A DNA stretch of 64,000 bases from Hymenolepis diminuta (lineage: Eukaryota > Platyhelminthes > Cestoda > Cyclophyllidea > Hymenolepididae), in contig CAADRB010000018.1 of NCBI GenBank assembly GCA_900708905.1, forward strand, positions 1,984,327-2,048,326, given 5' to 3'. Every line of letters begins with the position of its first letter. The first letter of the stretch is position 1. The notes under the pieces were generated by a model. The model was not told where the DNA came from and did no database searches. It saw only the letters and a list, made by a program, of their open reading frames with translations. Below, piece by piece: positions 49,401-62,149 of the stretch. Position numbers and translations under genes: made by a program.

Positions 49401-52400
49401 AAGTTCTGGTATCATTTGATACTTATCCTTAACTATACTGGAGGACAGCCATTTACATAAGAAATATAATAATTACTATAGTTTATCTGTATGTGGATTA
49501 GAAACTTGTGAATTACGGAAACGTTCGAGGGAAAAGCGAGTTTGAAATTTATATTTCTTTCTTTTTGAATGATATCTCTGATATATCTTACGAAGGTTTA
49601 TCTTGAGTGAAAGCTAGTGAGTTCTGCTACGTTTAGAATGCCTTTCCCAGTCTCATCCACCTGTTTGTGGCTATAAGAAGATACACTCAAGTTATTGTGA
49701 CATGAACAACCCTTCAGTTAATTTGAATGGTCTGAAAGCTCTGATTATTGCAAACATGAACTCACCCAAGGATCAAATCATAAAAATGGGCTTCGAGACA
49801 TCTGAACATTACGAAGTGATCTTTAGTTCTTATGAGAAAGTGAACAAGCCAATGCTTTCGGAATAAAAATGAAGTTAAAACTCTCGTCATACCTACTCTA
49901 TGCTCATATTCGAAACACATTTCATTCTCTTTCTAAAGTATTTTGCTATTTCGCGTACTCGGATACAAATGGTATATGAATTTAAGTTACCACGAGAATT
50001 TGCACAAAATTCACCTTTTTTGTTAACTTGTATCAGTTATCTTAATCCCATATATTTTGCTTCTTTCTGTACTATGACTTTTTTAAGTTATAACCTCTTG
50101 TGCCCTTCTAACATCGTCTCTCTTATTTCAACGTTTTTATGACGAAGTTTGAAGAATTTAGAAGAGTGATAACATAATGTTTTCCCAGTCTACGTTAAAA
50201 ATTGAAATCTCCCTGAAGATGTTGTCACAATAGATATATTACAAATAAGAACTATTGAATGTACTAATAAGTGAAAAAATGAAATCTCACCCTGATTTGA
50301 GAGGTGAATCACAAAATTCGCAGTTAAAGTGTTCCGGGCAGTAAAGTTTATTACTAAATTCCACAACACCTTCAGGTAGAAGATTTTGACATTTATGACA
50401 GACCTCTTTTTTGATACTGCGGAAGTGGTGAAAACACAGAGGTTCTCCATTCTCTTCATAGAAAGGACCTCCACTGAGGTTCATTTCGCATTTACTGCAG
50501 ACGAGGTGATGCGGATGCCAGGTTTTTCCAAGAGCTTTCAAAACCAGGCCTTCTATCACCTGACTGGAAAAAAGAATAAAGAAAAGAATATAGGGTGTAA
50601 AACAATCTGCCCATGGTTTAGCATAGCGTTGCATATCAGTATATCAGTAAAAATGGTCTTCATGTCATTATTTATTAAAATAAGCACAAATGTATCAGTT
50701 AGTTAACCATATAATCACAGTAAAATAATTTTAATAGATATCTTGGAAGAGGCTATGTGATTAATTTTGTAAATTAATAACAACATTAACTGAAATTTGA
50801 GAAAAAATGCATTCCATAGTTTTATTCCAACATATAAATGTAGTTTGTTTCAGGATAGTCCATGGACTACCATAGGTACCCGAAATTTATGACTGTGTAT
50901 TGACCGACTGAATTCCTCGCCTTTCTATGTGTTTTTCACGGGCTAATTCGCTTCCCAAACAATGAACTGTAAAAAATCCGGAGAAGAATTAATATTTGCT
51001 ACCTAAGGTACATTTCTGACGTTGATATAATAAAATAACGATAAAGTCAGCTCTTTCAATGAACACTTTTTTTACTGATTCATTTGGCCTTGCCAATTTC
51101 AAATTCTTATACCTTGTAAGAATGAAAGTGGATTTATATAATAAATAACAGGAAAAACATCGATTGGAAGGTCTAGAATAAATATTGAATTAACTAGTAG
51201 GGAATAAGATATGCTACATTGAACACTAACATCCTCTGGCAGTTAGCCACCTCCAACTTACTGTGAATATCTCATTTTGGGACCTAACGAGAGTTACTTT
51301 TCAATACTTTATAATACTGCTATTATGGCACAACTACTTTGAAATTGCTGCCATTTTAGTAGAGTGAGATGAATGGACCGAGACTTTCAGAATATCAATA
51401 CGAACCGGCTAGGGACGTGGGAGAGAAGGGGGATATATCAGTTGACCATTCGTTACTTCCTATATCTAACTTTTTATGCTGTATGTGGCCTGTTATAAGA
51501 GATGAAAAAGTATATTTCAAGCTGTGGATGATGTCTAGGCTCTTTTAGATCAGATATTCGAATGCAGAAACACTAAACGGAGGATATGAGGTCTGTCATG
51601 GGAAATTATTTTGATGTATGGATGGTAGTTTAAAACATTTCTATTATAGAAAGTAGCCAATCTACAGATTTTATCCATCTAACAAGAATGATGGGGTTAA
51701 TGGATATAGATTCTGCGTGAAATATGCTGAATGGCATTGGAAATATAAAAAATGACATCATTTAAAACGAATTTCAGACAACAACATTCCTCGGATTCCG
51801 TCAAAAGTTATTCCAGTTTTCGTATGGTCTCAATAATTTCATCAAAAATAGTTAAAAAGCATAATTGGAATAATGTTTTATCTAAATTTCTTTAGCAAAA
51901 TTTCCAGGACAAATTTCGAATAAATGCCGGTTCCAACGACGAATACTCCTCAATAAGGGTATTTAATAATTCTGGGTTACAGAAATACGCTTCTTCCTCA
52001 GATACAAACAATTATATTTCCGTTTGATTAATAAGGAGTATTCTTACTGTTTCTGTGATTGACAGTCTATATTTTTGGATTGATTAAAAGAATATTATTC
52101 ATCAATCATATCTGGGACGAGGAAGGTATTTTCATCAGTGCACCTGATTACTTTAGAAAGCAGTTAATCTAGTGACTTCAATCTGCACCGTTGGGGATTC
52201 TATTAAGGATTAATATTTAGTGGCTGCTAGAAAAATACATTACAACGAACACAGGTAAGCCTTTCATACTATGAATAAGTCAATAACGTTGGACTTATCT
52301 AAGACAGGTAAAAGCCATATTGCCTTTTCTAATCCTTCATCTCTCAATTGAAGATTTATCGTCTTGGGTGTTTTATTACTACACTAATGGTGAATAGATC

Positions 52401-52722
52401 AATGAAAAACTATTGACAATCCACTACAATTGTTCTTGAAAAATGGCCATAAGACGGAGGTGAAAAGAGGAAGATCGTAACATCGGAGAATTTCTCCTCT
52501 TTATTACTCCTTCCATCTCTTATTCGAACCCCATCTGTTTTAGATGCTTAGTTCAAAAATTTAAATTTCTCTTCTAATATAATGAGCAAAGATAATTAAA
52601 GGACATACTGGCATGCATTGCAAACTGCGACAATTTCGGTATTCATGTAGCACTGAGAGCAGAGTGCTTTGGTTCTGTAGAATTGGCATAAGTTATCCAA
52701 TTCGGCATCACATTCAGAACAC
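46500..52722 (-). CDS. LIMS1: PINCH-type LIM-only adaptor (three exons recognised, incomplete model)
   Basis: PINCH proteins have five LIM domains and link integrin-linked kinase to the cytoskeleton at adhesions. Recognised minus-strand exons: 52722-52609 (second finger of LIM1, CSECDAELDN...CSQCYM, then the first pair of LIM2, CNAC), 50563-50291 (rest of LIM2, LGKTWHPHHLVCSKCEMNL, and the first finger of LIM3, VCHKCQ...YCPEHFNCEFC) and 46770-46500 (last LIM finger and tail, LRPICNNCYKRLPNDLKNNL). The LIM3 start lacks the usual Trp-His and reads like human PINCH ICQKCHAIID...YHPDHFNCANC. The tail matches human KPVCKKCYEKFPLELKKRL. First finger of LIM1 and the LIM3b-LIM5a stretch were not found, so exons are missing from this model or from the gene. 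Symbol is by family, not certain paralogue. Confidence 0.7.
48785..49050 (-). mobile_element. Fragment of the same Tc1/mariner transposon
   Basis: 'ccatgcactcat(t/c)tgacaaa', 'tgttttc' and 'gttttcattcagc...ctttcaaactttgcaaacg' match 5670-5815. The minus strand reads an N-terminal helix-turn-helix-like piece (KHRILEIARSLQVARSYVCK). Only the 5' part of the transposase gene remains. Confidence 0.65.
49664..49835 (-). repeat. SINE-related dispersed repeat
   Basis: Shares 'aagatacactcaa', 'aacccttcagttaattt', 'aaggatcaaatcataaaaat' and 'acattacgaagtga' with 16905-17095; the order is the same. Confidence 0.5.
50564..52608 (-). other. LIM gene intron
   Basis: Joins ...VCNAC to HQVIEGLV, bounded by GTATGT and TTTCCAG. 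About 2 kb with nothing recognised. Confidence 0.55.
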
Positions 52723-55700
52723 CTAAAAGATTAAAAGAGGCTTTAAATGGATATTGTATATTAATTAGGAGTATGCTATTTGCTTGATTAGAAAATGACA
52801 CTAAAATTTTCATATTAAAGAAAGAAATATGAAAGTAATATGAAAAAGTCGTCCATTTATGTCACTGTTTTAACCAGGGCAAAATAAAACAATTTGCATT
52901 CCTTCATCGTTAGAAAGCATCAAAATACTGAGAATATTAAAGAGGCCTGATATTAGAATATGAAAGTAACTAGAAGGTGAGGTCGTGCCATCAAAAGAGT
53001 CTTACTTCGTTTGATTCTGACTTCAGATTATTCCATTTTTACTATATCACTTTAGCCGTCTGCTTCATGTTCTAATGTTCCATTGTTCAAATTTTCGAAT
53101 GCCTCCTGGTTTCTGGATTATTTCATGTACATAGATTTCAGAACCTAATAATCATTCATTAAATAAACTCAGAAGCTACATTTTTTTAATTGCCTGGCTG
53201 AATGAAAACTACCCAGTATATTTTTATATTAAAGTGAAGGGATACATTTTTCTTAAAACTATTCCCGAAAAGCAAACATTTATCTTGAGTCTGAGTAAAC
53301 ATATATTTAACTTTTGAGGTAGTCGAGACTGAACGAAATTTACATTTCCATTATAAGAATCCTCTGAGAGCGAAGTAAAATGTTTGTATCAACTGCAAAA
53401 TTATATATGTTTAGCTTCCATGTTCATAACTTCAGAATGACCTGTTTTTAAAGGTTTACAGTTAGTACAGATTAAATTACATTCTCGCAAATTGCTAAAA
53501 ATATCAAGTATCATATGCTTTAATTTGCTCAAATCTAAAATTTCACTCATTCATCTGTTTAATGGGATATTAACAAGTGATTATTCTCCATACAAATTAT
53601 TTTGCAATTCTTACAACTTGACTGCATTAAGAACATCGATTAGAGGCTTTATTTTTAGAATGTCTATAGGTGGTCAATCACTTCCCAATTCCGCTCCTTG
53701 GGAAGTATTTGACATTTGGTTTGATGCACGATGTGAAACGGAAAATAAATGTCAGTTCGGCAGGAGCAAATGTTCTAGCAATTATTTTTGCGGTCATCAA
53801 ACAAACCTATATTAAGCACCATTCTTCTGTTGTAAACGTATTTGCTTTGCGTCAATAATCAGATTAAGAAAGCAGCTCTGCAAACAATTTGCTGCATATA
53901 AGCAGCTGCAAATTCCCTTATTAATACAAGTAAGGAAAATTTGTTTTATTGTCATGGAAATAAAATGGACATTACAGTGAACCATACTCCCCATGAGAAT
54001 TCAGAAGACTTTATAATAACTAAATAGGGTAAATTTTTCTCGAATAAAATTGCTCTTTCCGTCCCTTTCCATATGCGATCTCGGACTTCATGCTGCCGCA
54101 TCCTCCGTGATCTCCTGTCGAGATCCCGACACCACATAGGGCCTCGTACACCCCTATCATTCGAATTGTTGTAATAACCGTGTGACTAACTGTCGAAGTA
54201 ACACAGGCAACTTCGAACGTCCCATCGAGTCCTGACTGAACCATAAATATCCCCTTTGTAAATATGCGATCCATCCCTCTTCACTTCTCGCGGTTCTTGC
54301 TCATCTTCCAATAAACTCTTGCCTTCTCTCTGTTTCTCGATCTTGTTGATGTAGTGAAGATTAGTTAAGGGTAGAACTTGCATCCTGCAAAATGGCTGGG
54401 GAAAAATCTGACAGTCATTGCTTTTATACTTTAAACTATGTAAGATTATTAACTTACTAATTTTGGCTGCTTCCCTATTTCATACTTTATTGAACTTGTT
54501 AGTTTCCTCTTATTCTCATAGTTGCTCATTATAAAAAATGGCAAAGTTTTTGCACCGTCATAAGTAAGTTGAAAATTGCACTACAATATCAATGATTATT
54601 AATTGCACCGCTTATAAGCACAATTAATTATTCGACCTTGAAAACTGCCGTAAATAATATACGTGTTTAGATTTTATGATTAGACGAAGTCTTAAATGCA
54701 CTGATGTAAGCAAAATTAATTATGCCTCAGAGGCCTCATTTTGCGAATTATGATTCTCTAAGCAGGTACTCTCTATAAGTAATTGAAAGGCGTTACATAT
54801 GCCAATGCAGGTCATTGATGACTGTTTCTGCCTACCTATTGTTCAAACAGGAAATAATTGGCCTAAATAAGGTGATATAATTTTTATTTTCATGTAGTAG
54901 TCCTCGAAATTAATAGGATATCTCAAATGATTTCTGTGGTACCCAGGTTCTCTGACAATAAGATGAGTTTCCTTTGGGACATGGTAACTCAAGTATTACT
55001 TACCACCTTTATCACCAAATGTGTCTAATTTGTCTATCCATTGATGTAGGACGAGCACAATAGGATATGATCTAGTCAGCATATGTTCTCTCTGGGGTCT
55101 ACTTGGTCATTTGTACGTAGTTCCAAATACGTTATATTAATGTTATCTTCGTTTCAAATACATTGAAATCTGAACTAATCCATCCTCGGTATGTATTTGA
55201 GGATAAGCATATGAACTTAATAAATAACGGAAAGTAGCTAAAACTTCAATATATATTCTTCCATCTGAAGTGATAAGAAAATTCCTTTTCCAAATTCAAG
55301 ACTTTAAAGTTATAATATGCACTTATTCTATTGATACGAAGTAAGGAATATTATACACTCTAGGTACCGCAGAACCTGTATAATGACAAGAACCAAGGAG
55401 TCAAAGACAGGACTTCTGGACGGAAACTGTCAAATTTCAATTATGAAATGTGAAATCGGATAAAATGTTCAACCAGGTATAAAGATGACTAAGAAGAGCA
55501 AACACAAATACCCCTACTGGGATCATCAGTCACTCAGGATAACAACAGCAGGCAAAGGAAATTGGGGTTAATAAACACATCGTAAGGAGGACCTAACGGG
55601 GAACATATAATGGTACTAAGGTACAAATAAGCACATATTTACTCTGAGAGTAACCAGCAGATCAGAGGAGTTGGGACACTAACATCATAAATTATCCACC

Positions 55701-56141
55701 CTTAGTTTTTGGCGACCATAGGAACAAAATCACGTATAAACACAAAAGACACACTCGAAGTCATATATGGCCATAAACAAACACACTTATCAAGCAACTT
55801 TTCATGTGAACAGTGGGTTAAAAAAACACTTTAATTTTGGTCGAACCGCAAACACACACATCATTAAAGGCTTCATTCGCACAGTTGGAAGACATTTCTA
55901 GTGAAAGAGATTATCCACACAACAAATAGTCCTAACGGACATTGAAAAAAGGACGGAATTAAGCCAATTTTGTACAGTAAAATCAGTGAAATATGCAATG
56001 AAATTTTGAACAAATCTAATTTAATTTTAAAGATTTAAATGTCATATTTTTATTTGATTACGCATAAACAATGACAAAAATAAAGATTGATTAATTAAGC
56101 ATTAGATTTTTCTATTCTTTCGAAACTTTTATTAAATTTAC
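52723..56141. other. Probable LIM gene 5' intron or intergenic region with a repeat
   Basis: No exon for the first finger of LIM1 was recognised here, although one is expected. It holds a repeat copy near 54935-55140. Minus-strand frames at 54383-54020 overlap each other and lack family resemblance. Confidence 0.4.
54935..55140 (+). repeat. Dispersed repeat, copy 2 of a pair
   Basis: 'gtggtacccaggttctctgac', 'atgtgtctaatttgtctatcc' and 'gttctctctggggtct' correspond in order to blocks at 45640-45860. Confidence 0.5.
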
Positions 56142-56377
56142 CGTTCTTGAGGCTCCTCAGCGTAATCGTCAATGGGATAAGGAATGACCCAATGTCGACA
56201 TATATCAATCTTTGAGAATGAATCGGTTCGAATGTGAGCGATATCGGAGGTAGATTGGCTAACACTGGTGGAATCGTCTAAGTAGTCCAGCTGATATTTC
56301 AAATCTTCCAAAATTAGTGAAAATCTCTGTTGTAACCTATCAGGGGCATGTCTTTTTATCTCATAAATCTCCTGCAT
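56142..56377 (-). CDS. Possible 5' coding exon (LIM gene or a separate gene)
   Basis: Open from ATG 56377 for 78 codons to a donor G|GTAAAT at 56141. The peptide starts MQEIYEIKRHAPDRLQQRF, is acidic at its end (DDYAEEPQE) and has an LxxLxxxL amphipathic stretch (SLILEDLKYQLDYLDD). No domain was recognised. It is on the same strand, 3.4 kb upstream of the LIM exons, and ends in phase 2, so it could be the first coding exon of that gene; this is inference. Confidence 0.45.
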
Positions 56378-56699
56378 TTTGTAATTTGCCTTGAAGAAAA
56401 CATGTACTTATAAAGTCCATAAGGCGACCGGGAATGGATGATGAAATAATTTTAATGTTTTCCCGATTGGCTGGAGTTAAGGACGTGACTTAATGGAGGT
56501 GAAATTAATTTTTCACTGCAGGATACTTCGGTTATTAGTATATTTATCTGCATCACCGTTGTGATTTAAAAATCATATTTAGCAAATTCTATACGAAAAT
56601 CAATAAAATTAGTTTAGCGTCTGTGATCCAGAATCATAATTATATTAATTTACCTTTCATTCAAAACAAAACGTTCCGCAACTTTTAATTATGAGGAAG

Positions 56700-56830
56700 C
56701 ATCCAAATATGGAGTAGGGTCAGTGTGTATATGTGTGTGAGTCAAGGAATCAGAAAAACCGTACTGAGTTCCAGAATCATTAGATCAACGGCTTTTTTAG
56801 TTCAAAGCTTGATGAGATTTGTCTCATTTT
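56700..56830 (+). repeat. Short dispersed repeat (family of three)
   Basis: 'gtgagtcaaggaatcagaaaaacc...gttccagaatcattagatcaac' matches copies at 17690-17830 and 61400-61540. Confidence 0.6.
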
Positions 56831-56999
56831 ATTATCATTACCATCTTCTTCTTCACGTAAAAAATTCATATTGAGATATACCCGTAAAAGTTATTTTATT
56901 TACTTAGTCCATTTGTTCGACTATAGTAAACTCTGTCGTTTTAAAATCATGTTAGCTCTTATCACCCTACCAGTATCTTGTCTATTTGAAAAAAATAAT

Positions 57000-57075
57000 T
57001 TATTCAAAGTGGTTAATCATCCATCTAACTTAATTAACTGATTAATGAGTTCTAGATGCCACGAATATGAATCCA
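57000..57075 (-). repeat. SINE-related repeat, short copy
   Basis: 'ttcaaagtggttaatcatccatct' and 'aattaactgatta' match 43366-43530 and 16905-17095; the B-box end is not recognisable. Confidence 0.4.
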
Positions 57076-58734
57076 CTCTAAAAACAATGGGAAGTATTCT
57101 CTTGTGTAAACACTGGAGCACAAAACTGTGGACTTTAGCCACGCAGCAGAAGGTGAACAAAGCAAAATTCAAACAATAGTCTTTTTATGCTCTAATTAAA
57201 ATTTAATTCTTATTTCATCTCCTTCCTCCAATCCATACTGAGTTGATTTATTGTTTCCTGAGTTCAGATGCCTTCCCACATTAAAAAATTGGATTATTTT
57301 CTTTGAAAATGGTAATAAATAAATATATATATAAAATGTTTACATCCACGATACAATTTGGGCAAAAATAACGGTCAGCTCTTAATATAATATTTAAATA
57401 ACGGAAAGTAAAATGTGAAGATTATGATTCAGAAACCAGAGATTTCCAGAGTTCTCAAATTACAATTGCCGCATCGTTGTTTTAAAACCTCGACAGATTG
57501 AGATATTTTGAGAATATATCGTCAGATAGGAACTTAGATTTGAAAAAATATTGGATTGAAGTTAAAATCTAGAAGAAGAATATGGGATAGACGATGTCCC
57601 ATATGGCTTCAGAAATCTATGGCTTCAAAAAGTGAGTGATAAACAAGCGATTATATAGTACACGTTGCAGCCTATTGGGAACGACACTTGAAAATCTCAG
57701 AAACCCAAAGAGATCGCTTCTTGGTTAGATCAAGGTTTAGTAATATTGTGTCAATTTACAACTGTGGGAACAAGATGCCAAAAGTTATGGGGAATAAGTT
57801 ACTATTTACACATTCCACGTGTCCGGATAGCATATATAGATGCTAAAACCAAGACTAAATTGAGCCCCGATTGGTGACGTAGGAAAATCACTTGATCTTT
57901 ATTTTGACTCAAGACAAAATGAAGATCTTTAAATTTTGATCACCTTTTTTCTCAATAAATTCCTCCTTATCAAATTGATACAACATTAATTGCGATTTCT
58001 ATCAGACGAAGGAAAGCAGACAGAGTACTTCAAAGCAGGAAATTTAAGTTCGACTTGGTAGCATTTGATTATTAATATTTCTATTTCGGTCATTTATTTT
58101 CAATATTATAATAATTTATTTGCCAACAAAATTTTTCTGTTCTAATTTTAAGTAAAGCGGTATCACCAGATTTTAAAACTTCTTTCGCATTCTGACATTG
58201 GAATTCCTCAAATTGTCCTCATTTAGAGAGAAAAAATCTACGCGTTACTTTAGTGAAAAGTCGCATTTCTCTTTGCTTGTATCTAACTTTGGAGAAAATA
58301 ATGCGAATTTACCTATTCATGTGTATAATAAATCGAAAGATTGACAATTAACTCTCCATAAAGATACTACTGAGACATTTAATATTCAACAACTATCCAT
58401 GCTATTAGCACACAATGAAGTTCGAAAATCAGATGTTCAGGTGCCAAGATGATAAGTGTTACTTACAGAAGATCAAGCCCAGATAGATGCAAGGTGTTTT
58501 CATAGGGCGTCGTTCAGAACTTAATGCCACATTTATACATAATTATGGTTCTAGAAGTTTACAAATACTGGGGACGAATGCTCATAATCGCCGGATTTTA
58601 ACCAAAATCTACTGCGTTACGTCCTTCACGCCAGTTCCACATTTTTAATAAATTTGAATACTTTATTTTAAAAATGAAGTTTTCATCCACCCTGCTTGCA
58701 TTCTAATCTTTACTTCAACAAATTCATATTGCCT

Positions 58735-58790
58735 AATTATATATACATATAGTACATACTACAAAAATTCATATACATATATATATGAAT
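58735..58790. repeat. AT microsatellite with a palindrome
   Basis: Runs of TATATACATAT with 'attcatatacatatatat' mirrored as a partial inverted repeat. Low complexity. Confidence 0.6.
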
Positions 58791-61399
58791 TGTCCTAAAC
58801 GAATTCATTAAAGTCTTAATAATTATTTTATAGGTGTTTAATGTTATATTATATTATGTTATACTTAAATTAATATTTAAAAGGTAGCTAGAATAACACT
58901 TGGTTTCCTCTGAGTAGTATACTTGGAAATTACTTCATTTTCCAAACGTTATTTAGAGAAGCGTTTTTGAACGCTAATATTGGGCAGAGAGGCAGCATCA
59001 TGGAGGTATTCTGGTGGGAAGCTCTGTCACCCTCTTTATTAGCAAGGCTTAGCAGAAGACCATTCCACTCACTGGTTGTGCACCAGTTTATAGCTCTAAC
59101 CTTGTGTTGATCTTCTTCACACAGTTCTATCTGTGACTCATCCCTTAGTCTTTACCCCTTGTTTCTTGATTCTTTACAACTGTTTCTTGAACATTACACT
59201 GTTGCATAGCCACAATTTATGAGGCTTATGCCTTCTCCTTGTTCTATTCTAACACGAATATCCTACCTGTCTCCTTAATTCTTAAGGTTTCAGAAGGTTC
59301 AGCAGATTTTCTTTGTTCTACAAGGTACATGCATTTTTTTATAGAAGTCCCGCATATCAGAGTCAAAACGGTGGAAATGTGGACAAAAAAATTGAAATCT
59401 CGAGATTTCGATATTTGACTTGCATCATCGATATTTTGCCATAAAAATTTATATCAATATTTTGCCTGCAAAATACAAAAAAATATCAATTTATTTTCGA
59501 GTTTTTTTCAGTTGGTTCTCTTAAAGATACTTGTGCAAAACTACTGCTTTTAAGAAATAAGTGGCCTCTTTAATTTCGTAAGACAAACATTCCGACAAAT
59601 CTCCCATGGTATGAAGAGGTACAAATGTCATAGCGATGTACACTATGACGTAACAGACACAAATTGTGGAACGATCGATTCACTGGGAAAGACACTGTAC
59701 CAGTCATGTGGACACCTAAAAAATCACAAAAGTATTAGTGGTAAGATGATGTCAGATTGACGCAAATTCGACTACGACTTTTGATTAGCAGAATACGAAG
59801 AAGGGAATTTTAATTAGCCACCCTAAGATTTCAAAACGGAGAGTTTTAGGTTATTTTAAATTAACTAAAGGTTAGTATTCAGTAAAAATTCATGTTAAAA
59901 CCTGTTAATTCTGAATTTTCAGCATCAGACGAATAGTGAAAATATAGACACTGTTTTCTTAGATTCAATCGTTTCCCGTTACATAGATACTTCCCTATTT
60001 CTAAATAGGTAAATCTTGGCGTTTAAGTAATATTATTACTGCAATCTATAATTAAAGCCTAACACTGATAACTAGGATATCCTAATTATTAATCTACTAA
60101 TGGAAATCTTAGAGTGGCTTAAAATCACCTCATAAAAGTCCCACTTTATACAAAATACGATTAGAAGAGAGACCGAATACGTCGCTTTGGTGGCGGAGAG
60201 TCTGGTTGCCATGGTTTTGACAGAAAAAATAATCGAATAAAGGTCAGCGTCCTACACATTTGGTGATATTAACGAAACGTAATATGCAAATAATTTTATT
60301 GAGAATCGAAGTTTTGTTATCTATCTTTAACATCCCAAAGTTGCCACTTCAGGAAAAAGAGGGTTTGATTTGAAAATGAACAGTAAAAAGCCAGTGGAAT
60401 CTTCCACTTGGTGCGCCATAACATTTGTTTCTCAATGCGGTACGCTTGTTGATAGGAGTTGGAGTGAAAATATAGCAAAGAATATAACTATATGAAGGAA
60501 CCATCAAAGATGAAGATTACCGGTAGTCCTTTCACAGAGTCTATAGCCTGTTTATCTTAATTTCAACAGTCTCGAAGAGACATATCCGAAGCACTATCAA
60601 AGAACAACAATAAAAACCATGGAAACAAAGAAATATACCTTTGACACAGAGAACCCATTAATCGTTGAGCATACTGACTGGGTTTCGGTTAAGAAATGGC
60701 AATCACAAGTCGACATGTTAATGTACATTTCATTCAACCAAATCAAATCGAATCAAAATCAAGCATGACCTAAAAGGACAAATTTGTTTTGACATTTCAT
60801 AAGTTCCAAATAAGCCATATTGGCTATAAATTTGTTGATCGGTTACTTAGACACATTTTGAAAATAACTTAAGGATTATGGCCTGAAACAACTTTTATTT
60901 ATTTCAGAGAAGAAAAATTAAGGTAATCAATTATTTGGTTAAGTATAAGGACTTTTGCAGCCTAAAAGATGCGAATTGTACTAATTGCTAAAAGATATCA
61001 GAGATACCAGAACCCGATTTATAAATATGTACAGTTTTGAAAGTAGCGAGGGGGAAAAAGAGAGAAATACAAAAGCAATAGATAGGTAGAGGCTGATAGG
61101 AGGAATTAGCTGCAAGAATTCGGTTTTCAGAGTTGGTAATAAGAGCTGAGGCAGAAGTTGAGCCTAATTTGGCGAATGCCACTGGAATATTTAAAAGACA
61201 GTTGGGAATTCTGCTGGGCGTTAGGAATTGAGTGAATGGCAACGAGAAAGACACTTTTGTTTCCGATAATTGCTTGATACTAATGTAAGCTTTTATTTAT
61301 TTCACATAGAAAGGCTAAAAAGCTTTAAAAACCTTTTATAATGAGAAAACATACAAATAAATAATAAGTAAAATCTGTAAAGGGATGTTTGTTCACTTA

Positions 61400-61540
61400 A
61401 GAGCAAATAGTAGATTACGCAGTAGAAGTAAGTCAGGGAATCAGGAGAACTCTGCTTCATTGGAGCTCCAGATTTGTTGGGTCGACTGCTATTTCAAGTT
61501 AAAGTTCTTCAGACTTAAGCTTTCTATTCATCATCTTGCT
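61400..61540 (+). repeat. Short dispersed repeat (family of three)
   Basis: 'gtaagtcagggaatcaggagaac...ggagctccagatttgttgggtcgactgct' matches 17690-17830. It lies inside a 151-codon open frame (61385-61840), which argues against that frame being a gene. Confidence 0.6.
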
Positions 61541-62149
61541 CACTATAGGGGAAAGTTTTCGTATGATTTTGAAGCCATTTTCTTTTCACGTAATTCTTGT
61601 GCACCCATCTACTGGACAAATAAGTATACCGGTCGGAAGATAATCTTTGGGCTTGTGATGATCGATCCGCCAATGCCTTCTATTCTCGCTTTCATCTGCA
61701 AAGAGACGATGATACCGAGAATATGCACACAGTTCCTCTTGTACGTAAACCTTTCAGTTGCGAAGAATAAAATTCTTTTTAGGACTCATCATCCTTCTTT
61801 CTCCTTCTTTCTCGTGAATATCTGTTTAGCATCCGCTTGAAGTTGTCTTAACCAACTTCTCGTATTTGCAGATTCAGAGGTACCTACTTTGATAAGTGGG
61901 ATTTCAATATCCCTTTTGCTAATATGCCGTCTTCTCTTTGAAGACCAATCCATAAATTTATCCTTCGTATTTTTAGTTGCGTGGTAAGGTTTCTCAGAGA
62001 CACTTTTTACGTCAGAACAGTAGCACTCATTTGTTTCCAGCTGTACAATACTAACATCATTCTTCCAGCAGTGTTCTAAAGACTCTTAAATCTATTACTA
62101 TCCACATTACGAAGGACAACTGTAGATAAGCTGTGAAGAAAAACTGATT

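Noticed and set aside
54020..54383. Two overlapping minus-strand frames as a coding exon
   Set aside because: Different frames cover the same bases, with no splice signals or recognisable domain.
61385..61840. 151-codon open frame on the plus strand
   Set aside because: It contains a dispersed repeat shared with 17690 and 56700, and its peptide resembles no family. Probably chance.
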